Part shown: positions 13,060 to 16,865 of the stretch, piece by piece | Layout: each line of letters begins with the position of its first letter | Position numbering within the stretch: position 1 is the first letter of the stretch | Assembly (NCBI GenBank): GCA_035457345.1 | Contig: DATIBT010000047.1 | Location: 1 to 16,865, forward strand | Source: DASTDY01 sp035457345 | GTDB taxonomy: Bacteria; Patescibacteriota; Saccharimonadia; Saccharimonadales; EFPC-124 | Direction of reading: 5' to 3' | Length of the DNA: 16,865 nt | The notes under the pieces: model-generated | Told to the model about the DNA's origin: nothing | Seen by the model: the letters and a program-made list of their open reading frames with translations, nothing else | Database searches by the model: none | Translations under genes and position numbers: made by a program

Positions 13060-13931
13060 TATTTTTTAGCCTTTCGTTTGCGGGCATTTTTAGCAGCACG
13101 TTTTTTGCGTGCTTTTTTTGGGGTCAGGCTGGCAGTCATGGCTTCGGTGGCATCCGCGTATTGTTCGTTGGCTTTGGCGGCGGCTTCGAGGGCCTTACGG
13201 AACGTATTAAGCGGGCGCTTGGCACTGGCGTCGAGATCTTCGCTCGGGTGTTTACTGTCGGTGGCTACACGGCCGTCAATCATTTGGATGATGCGGTCGG
13301 CGTAAATGGCGACGTCGGGGTTGTGAGTAACCATAATAATTGTGTTGCCCTGGCGGTGGATGTCGGCGAGCTCTTCCATAATGATTTCACTAGACTTTGT
13401 GTCGAGGTTGCCAGTAGGCTCGTCGGCCAAAATAATAGCCGGTTTGGTAACGAGCGCACGGGCAATAGCGACACGCTGCAGTTGGCCGCCAGAGAGCTGG
13501 TAAGGCATGTAATACTCACGCTCGTTTAGGCCAAATGTTTTAAGGAGTTTGCTGGCAGCGGTAAGGCGTTTGGTCTTGAGCGTGCCGCGGTAGGTGAGCG
13601 GCAGCGCGACATTTTCGATGACATTCGTGCGGCTGAGCAGGTTAAAGTTTTGGAAAATCATGCCAATGTGGTCGCGGCGCAGCTTGGCACGCCGGCGAGG
13701 GGAGAGGTCGGCAACGGCTTTGCCTTCAAGGTAATATTCGCCGTGTGTTGGCGTGTCGAGTAACCCAAGGATATTCATAAGGCTGGTTTTGCCCGACCCG
13801 CTCGGGCCCATAATGGCCACGAATTCACCCTTGTCTATGGTGAGTGTAATGTTGTCGAGTGCGACAGTAGTCGCGTCCCCGACGCCAAAAAGCTTGCTGA
13901 GGCCAAAAATTTCTATTGCTGGTTGCTGCAT
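13059..13931 (-). CDS. MacB/LolD-type ABC transporter ATPase with a basic C-terminal tail
   Basis: This is the ATPase partner of the permease downstream. Motifs: Walker A GPSGSGKT (42-49), Q-loop Gln94 in IFQNFNLL, signature LSGGQ (146-150), Walker B IILADEP with Glu171, and H-loop His203. The core ends near residue 225. The remaining 65 residues are an Ala/Lys/Arg-rich extension ending in KKRAAKNARKRKAKK, not usual for LolD/MacB ATPases of about 225-235 residues. It might bind nucleic acid, ribosomes or acidic phospholipids. The start ATG at 13931 has no SD. A consensus TATAAT on the minus strand (13961-13966) puts the mRNA start about 25 bases upstream. Confidence 0.92.
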   Translation of the reverse strand: MQQPAIEIFGLSKLFGVGDATTVALDNITLTIDKGEFVAIMGPSGSGKTSLMNILGLLDTPTHGEYYLEGKAVADLSPRRRAKLRRDHIGMIFQNFNLLSRTNVIENVALPLTYRGTLKTKRLTAASKLLKTFGLNEREYYMPYQLSGGQLQRVAIARALVTKPAIILADEPTGNLDTKSSEIIMEELADIHRQGNTIIMVTHNPDVAIYADRIIQMIDGRVATDSKHPSEDLDASAKRPLNTFRKALEAAAKANEQYADATEAMTASLTPKKARKKRAAKNARKRKAKK

Positions 13932-13960
13932 ACATTTTTGATGTAAGTGTATTTCACTCT

Positions 13961-13966
13961 ATTATA
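13961..13966 (-). promoter_or_regulatory. -10 box of the MacB-type operon
   Basis: A perfect TATAAT on the minus strand. No good -35 lies 17 bp upstream. The leader of about 25 bases has no SD. Confidence 0.55.
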
Positions 13967-14034
13967 TGAGTCTACGAGCCAGCTTAGATAGGCCTTTTTT
14001 CACAACGGTTATTAAGCAAAAGCAAGATATGCCA

Positions 14035-14045
14035 GAGGAATGCCA
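14035..14045 (+). repeat. Left arm of an 11-bp inverted repeat around 14092-14760
   Basis: GAGGAATGCCA here is the exact reverse complement of 14770-14780. In the minus-strand mRNA it follows the 3' hairpin 14049-14084. Confidence 0.8.
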
Positions 14046-14048
14046 CTC

Positions 14049-14084
14049 AAAGGGTGGGCGCTTGAAGTCGGCGCCCACCCCTTT
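14049..14084 (-). terminator. Strong hairpin after the 14092-14760 gene
   Basis: AAAGGGTGGGCGC and GCGCCCACCCCTTT form a 13-bp stem with one bulged base and a 9-base loop, seven bases past the stop codon. There is only a short U-run, so it may stabilise the 3' end as much as terminate. Confidence 0.7.
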
Positions 14085-14091
14085 ATTGCCG

Positions 14092-14760
14092 CTAGGGCAG
14101 AGTGAAGATGGGCGGTGGCGGGACGAGCCGGGGGTCATCCGTCCATGCGTGTACTTCTGATTGCTGGATGAGCCTGGTGGCTTCCGTGTCGTCTGCCATC
14201 GGGCCTGTATCGAATCGTACCCATGTGTCCGGGCCAATCCTGGTGAACGCGGTGAGCAGACGGTCACTGCTCACGCGGTAGACGACGCAGCCCAGGGGGT
14301 ATTGCTCGGTTGGGCCGAGGTCGTACCAGTAGTACTCGTTGTCAGGCATGGCCGAATCGGGGGTTGCGACTCGATATGTCCGCCTGTCCACGCCGCCGAT
14401 GGGTTTGATGGCGAGCGATCGTTTGGCCGCCGGGGCCCAGGTGCTCATAGAGCCCGGAAGGTGCCCCGTGCCCAGGTTTCTGCATCGAGATCTGAACATG
14501 TCGGCAACGCCGGCAGTCGTGTGGATTCGTTTACTCTTCAGCCTGTGGCCGATGACTGTGCGAATGAGGGGTGGATACGGCGGTGGCTTGGGGCTGTTCA
14601 CCAGTAGCGGGGAATACAGCACCACGTGGATCTCCGGCGAATCGGGCGGCCGGTAGGCGCCGTTGCCTCGTTGCATGCAGTAGGCCAGCCAGCCAATCTC
14701 TTGCGCTGTCACATTGCCTAGGATCTGGCTCGCCAGACCCGCGGCTCTTAGGACGCTCAT
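14092..14760 (-). CDS. Hypothetical protein, 222 aa
   Basis: I do not recognise the family. The N-terminal helices (LRAAGLASQILGNVTAQEIGWLAYCMQRG) are followed by a Pro-rich beta segment (EIHVVLYSPLLVNSPKPPPYPPLI), a basic region, and a C-terminal half rich in Tyr, Trp and Asp (NEYYWYDLGPTEQYPLGCVVYRVSSDRLLTAF) that looks all-beta. The tail is Pro-rich. No signal peptide or clear membrane segment is seen. The start ATG at 14760 directly follows AAGGAGGGCA; the longer frame to 14796 would include the palindromic leader. It is a single-gene unit with its own promoter, a 24-bp leader palindrome, a strong 3' hairpin and an 11-bp inverted repeat around all of it. The tRNA-Ser gene is divergent. 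Confidence 0.68.
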   Translation of the reverse strand: MSVLRAAGLASQILGNVTAQEIGWLAYCMQRGNGAYRPPDSPEIHVVLYSPLLVNSPKPPPYPPLIRTVIGHRLKSKRIHTTAGVADMFRSRCRNLGTGHLPGSMSTWAPAAKRSLAIKPIGGVDRRTYRVATPDSAMPDNEYYWYDLGPTEQYPLGCVVYRVSSDRLLTAFTRIGPDTWVRFDTGPMADDTEATRLIQQSEVHAWTDDPRLVPPPPIFTLP

Positions 14761-14769
14761 TGCCCTCCT

Positions 14770-14780
14770 TGGCATTCCTC
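14770..14780 (+). repeat. Right arm of the 11-bp inverted repeat around 14092-14760
   Basis: TGGCATTCCTC, perfect complement of 14035-14045. It sits in the 5' UTR immediately upstream of the SD (AAGGAGG). Confidence 0.8.
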
Positions 14781-14782
14781 GG

Positions 14783-14806
14783 TACACCTGACACATGTCA
14801 GGTGTA
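14783..14806 (-). promoter_or_regulatory. 24-bp leader palindrome
   Basis: Perfect 11-bp arms TACACCTGACA and TGTCAGGTGTA flank a 2-base centre, directly downstream of the predicted transcription start (about 14810). It could be a dimeric repressor operator, or an RNA hairpin in the leader. Confidence 0.75.
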
Positions 14807-14816
14807 TGGCTTTTGT

Positions 14817-14845
14817 ACTATACCGTATGGTGAATTACTCCGCAA
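14817..14845 (-). promoter_or_regulatory. Promoter of the 14092-14760 gene
   Basis: On the minus strand TTGCGG (14840-14845) and TATAGT (14817-14822) are separated by 17 bp. Divergent from the tRNA-Ser promoter. Confidence 0.7.
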
Positions 14846-14861
14846 TCAGTGGTAGTTTTGT

Positions 14862-14867
14862 TACAAT
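14862..14867 (+). promoter_or_regulatory. -10 box of the tRNA-Ser gene
   Basis: TACAAT ends ten bases before the mature tRNA 5' end. No clear -35 is seen. Confidence 0.45.
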
Positions 14868-14877
14868 GACACGGTAC

Positions 14878-15007
<130 letters not shown>

Positions 15008-15120
15008 GCTGCAGTGAATTCGAACCCCTCGGGTGGCAGCTCTGCTGACGCAAAACCGAGGGTTCGGTCGCAAGCCTCACGCGCAGGAATTTATTCCGAG
15101 CATGAGGCGATGCGTGCATT
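15008..15120 (+). other. Structured spacer with scrambled tRNA-Ser fragments
   Basis: No coding frame is evident. CGAACCCCTCGG (15021-15032) and CCGAGGGTTCG (15055-15065) form an inverted pair, both related to the T-arm of the tRNA upstream. GGTCGCAAG, part of the variable arm, recurs at 15066-15074 out of its normal order. GCCTCA...TGAGGC with an inner GGAAT-TT-ATTCC makes a second hairpin. Probably debris of recombination at the tRNA, or a folded RNA. Confidence 0.55.
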
Positions 15121-15142
15121 ATCCCTCCCTCTCCGCCAAGAA
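15121..15142 (+). repeat. 22-bp direct repeat, copy 2
   Basis: Exact copy of 14950-14971, including the acceptor 3' strand CCTCTCC, G and CCA, but with no tRNA body before it. Confidence 0.9.
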
Positions 15143-15177
15143 AAATGAGCCAGGTGTTAGTCTGGCTCATTTTTCTT
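15138..15177 (+). terminator. Perfect 16-bp terminator hairpin
   Basis: AAGAAAAATGAGCCAG and CTGGCTCATTTTTCTT pair fully around an 8-base loop; the 3' arm is T-rich. Like the hairpin at 14967, it begins at the A of the duplicated CCA. It also lies downstream of the minus-strand gene 15248-16543. Confidence 0.75.
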
Positions 15178-15192
15178 GCCAATAATGAACGA

Positions 15193-15233
15193 GCTCCGGT
15201 TCCGACCACTTTGGGGGTGGTCGGTACCGGAGC
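15193..15233 (-). terminator. 17-bp hairpin after the 15248-16543 gene
   Basis: GCTCCGGT-T-CCGACCAC pairs with GTGGTCGG-T-ACCGGAGC with one internal mismatch and a 7-base loop, 14 bases past the stop codon. There is no strong U-tract. Confidence 0.65.
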
Positions 15234-15237
15234 ATCG

Positions 15238-15247
15238 TCGTCCGTGG
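15238..15247 (+). repeat. 3' arm complementary to the 5' end of the 15248-16543 mRNA
   Basis: TCGTCCGTGG is complementary to CCACGAACGA (16580-16589) at nine of ten positions; the tenth would be a G-U pair in RNA. It lies between the stop codon and the 3' hairpin. Confidence 0.4.
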
Positions 15248-16543
15248 TTAGGCGGTTGTCGTGCCGTCGTTGTTGGCTGGCTTGATGTCTATCAGCGGGC
15301 AGATTCCCACCACCTTGGCGGACCAGATGGCAGTGAGGGCCACCATCACGATCTGGCCGATCCCGGTGAGCAACCACCGCAGGCCCCTGCCGGTCGCAAC
15401 CACCCATCTTATGCTGGTGAGCGCACTCGGGCGGGAAGGCAGAACCGGCCTAGCGTCCCAGCTGTAGTTGTGCATATTCAGACGCCACGACAGGAACAGG
15501 TTTTCCGCCATCTCCATTTCTGCGTTACCCATGATGGTAACGAACATGATGGGGGTTTCGTCGCGCGTTGCTTTGCGAGTGATGGCATGTTTGCGCATAC
15601 CTTTAGCGAAGGGGTCGTCTGAGTCCCACAGCCATGCCCAGAATTCGGGGGTTGCGGCCAGCTGGCTCCACTGCATCCGGCGCTTTTCCATGGTGAGCCG
15701 GTGCCGAAGCTCTTTGTCTCGCCGGGCGCGTTCCCGGGCCGGTGTGCGGTACTTCTTGTTGATGTGATTGGCGGTGAGCACCGCAGTGGTCACTACGATG
15801 GACCACGTGCCAAAGAGGACAAGGCCTATACGTATAACCTCGAAGCGCCAGGCAAAGTAGCCAATTGGCACCAGGAGCAGCCACTTCGGCGTCAGCCAAC
15901 TGAGCCGCGGCGGATGGAGGTCGATGAACCACTTGTAGGCCGCCTGAACCTTCAGGTGGAGCTCCCAGTTGTCGAACAACTTCAGCGCCAACAGGAGCAG
16001 TCCGTAGCCGAGCGGCCCCAGCACGAGTGCCAGAACGCCGAACGCCACTATGACCGGCAAGGCGAGCACGGTAGCCACGATGAAGACAACTTTGGCGGTT
16101 CGGCTAGAGCCAATCTCCACGTCGAACCCTTCAAACGTGCCCCAGAACCACTCCTTGAGGATCATTCCCCACATGTAGGTCATCAGTAGTCCCAACAGAC
16201 CCCACAGCCCAAGGCCGACCCAGGTGATACCCTGCACGAGAGTGTGCGACAGGCAGCCCACCGTAAGGAGCCCGCCCGTCAGGGTCAGGGTGGGTATGAC
16301 CCAAATGCGCATTGCACCCACTTTCGGCCCGGCCACCATTAGGTTCCGTAGTAGGAACAGCGGCGCCCAGAACAGCAGTACGCGCACTAGGTGGCAGAAG
16401 TTCTCTTGGCCGATCTTCTTTTTGCTTTGCCTCCTCCAGAACATGTAGATGGTGTGCACGAGACCGCCCTGAGCGAGCTCAACGTGCGGTCGATGGGCGG
16501 TTGCCCACTGATGTAGCCTCGAACGGATATCGGCGAACGACAT
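15248..16543 (-). CDS. Polytopic membrane protein of unknown function, 431 aa
   Basis: I do not recognise the family. Hydrophobic segments, by eye roughly eight, lie at about 48-70, 78-98, 102-127, 148-170, 172-190, 222-240, 243-265 and, at the C-terminus, 390-415. A positively charged cytoplasmic-looking region of about 120 residues (KKYRTPARERARRDKELRHRLTMEKRRMQW and beyond) precedes the last helix. No transporter or enzyme signature is visible. The start ATG at 16543 is nine bases after AAAGGAG; an in-frame GTG at 16549 is only three bases from it. It ends in TTTA, like the 9398-9712 protein (PTTA), and the two share a 12-base match at that point. Confidence 0.72.
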   Translation of the reverse strand: MSFADIRSRLHQWATAHRPHVELAQGGLVHTIYMFWRRQSKKKIGQENFCHLVRVLLFWAPLFLLRNLMVAGPKVGAMRIWVIPTLTLTGGLLTVGCLSHTLVQGITWVGLGLWGLLGLLMTYMWGMILKEWFWGTFEGFDVEIGSSRTAKVVFIVATVLALPVIVAFGVLALVLGPLGYGLLLLALKLFDNWELHLKVQAAYKWFIDLHPPRLSWLTPKWLLLVPIGYFAWRFEVIRIGLVLFGTWSIVVTTAVLTANHINKKYRTPARERARRDKELRHRLTMEKRRMQWSQLAATPEFWAWLWDSDDPFAKGMRKHAITRKATRDETPIMFVTIMGNAEMEMAENLFLSWRLNMHNYSWDARPVLPSRPSALTSIRWVVATGRGLRWLLTGIGQIVMVALTAIWSAKVVGICPLIDIKPANNDGTTTA

Positions 16544-16579
16544 CGCCACCCGCTCCTTTCTTTTCTTTCTCGCAGAAAT

Positions 16580-16589
16580 CCACGAACGA
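16580..16589 (+). repeat. 5' arm of the 15248-16543 transcript
   Basis: CCACGAACGA, next to the predicted transcription start (about 16592), near-complementary to 15238-15247. Confidence 0.4.
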
Positions 16590-16598
16590 ACAGACGGT

Positions 16599-16627
16599 AT
16601 TGTATGTGATTTTTATAATTCGTACAA
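16599..16627 (-). promoter_or_regulatory. Promoter of the 15248-16543 gene
   Basis: On the minus strand TTGTAC (16622-16627) and TACAAT (16599-16604) are 17 bp apart. Predicted start near 16592. Confidence 0.6.
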
Positions 16628-16674
16628 CAAATTAAATGCGTGTCAATGCCATAGTGCTCCAGACGACTTCATGC

Positions 16675-16680
16675 TAGTGT
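16675..16680 (+). promoter_or_regulatory. -10 box of a leaderless ABC ATPase transcript
   Basis: Extended TGC-TAGTGT ends six bases before the ATG at 16687, the same spacing as at the ASCH gene. No SD or good -35. Confidence 0.45.
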
Positions 16681-16686
16681 TAAATT

Positions 16687-16865
16687 ATGCTTTTAGAGAT
16701 GCAGGGAGTGACAAAAGTATATGGCAAGGGCGACAATCTTTTTGTGGCTCTGGACAACATAAGTTTATCGATTGAGCGGGGCGAGAGTGTGGCTATTATT
16801 GGCAAGTCAGGCTCTGGTAAATCCACGCTTATGCACGTCTTGGCGGCACTTGACCGGTCTAATGG
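16687..16865 (+). CDS. ABC transporter ATPase, N-terminal part (cut by window end)
   Basis: The 59 visible residues read as the start of a LolD/MacB-type ATPase: MQGVTKVYGKGDNLFVALDNISLSI, then the Walker A motif GKSGSGKST and LMHVLAALDRSNG. The latter resembles the MNILGLLDTPTHG of the complete ATPase at 13059-13931. A MacB-type permease may follow outside the window. The start ATG at 16687 lies six bases from the -10 box; an alternative ATG at 16699 has no SD either. Confidence 0.88.
   Translation, partial: MLLEMQGVTKVYGKGDNLFVALDNISLSIERGESVAIIGKSGSGKSTLMHVLAALDRSN

Noticed and set aside
13966..14160. 64-residue plus-strand frame after the ABC operon promoter
   Set aside because: No SD, and it runs through the 3' hairpin of the 14092-14760 gene.
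15008..15120. Second tRNA gene
   Set aside because: Only scrambled fragments and the 3' end are duplicated; no cloverleaf can be formed.

Overview
The window looks like part of a small-genome Patescibacteria chromosome, most likely of the Candidatus Saccharibacteria (TM7) type. This is an inference from gene content: two alpha-D-phosphohexomutases, a fused-type phosphoglucose/phosphomannose isomerase, a CIRCE-controlled groES-groEL pair, MacB/LolD-type ABC transporters and many orphan genes. Phylogeny was not run. The standard code is used, and start sites are mixed: strong Shine-Dalgarno (SD) sites, starts without an SD, and apparently leaderless starts.

Layout. 1-268: densely hairpinned, unassigned sequence, possibly an RNA on the minus strand. 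269-637: hydrophilic orphan (minus). 784-3670: two phosphohexomutases in tandem. 3729-4307: minus-strand protein with two alpha-CTD-like helical modules. 4410-6463: CIRCE, groES, groEL, terminator. 6549-6914: orphan helical protein. 7122-7475: ASCH protein. 7549-8151: acidic/Pro-rich orphan (minus). 8246-9289: PGI/PMI. 9398-9949: two small minus-strand genes (membrane-anchored coil; HX3CX2C zinc-site protein). 9973-10932: PD-(D/E)XK-like protein (minus). 11062-11730: orphan (minus). 11833-13931: MacB-type permease and ATPase (minus). 14092-14760: orphan (minus). 14878-14967: tRNA-Ser(GGA), followed by a second copy of its 3' end. 15248-16543: polytopic membrane protein (minus). 16687-end: start of another ABC ATPase.

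Two kinds of gene are interleaved. The housekeeping genes (sugar-phosphate metabolism, chaperonin, export) form compact, translationally coupled units. Between them lie single orphan genes that look more GC-rich by eye. Most have their own promoter, a good SD and a GC-rich 3' hairpin.

The most interesting observation is that several of these orphan units carry complementary sequences in their 5' and 3' untranslated regions. It is perfect over 12 bp around 3729-4307 and over 11 bp around 14092-14760. It is weaker around 6549-6914, 11062-11730 and 15248-16543. In three of the five the 5' arm lies at the predicted transcription start, so the mRNA ends could pair. I do not recognise this as a described system; whether it is a real RNA architecture or partly chance needs comparative data.

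Metabolically, the two mutases and the isomerase together could link fructose-6-P, glucose-6-P, mannose-6-P and the hexose-1-phosphates used for nucleotide sugars and surface glycans.
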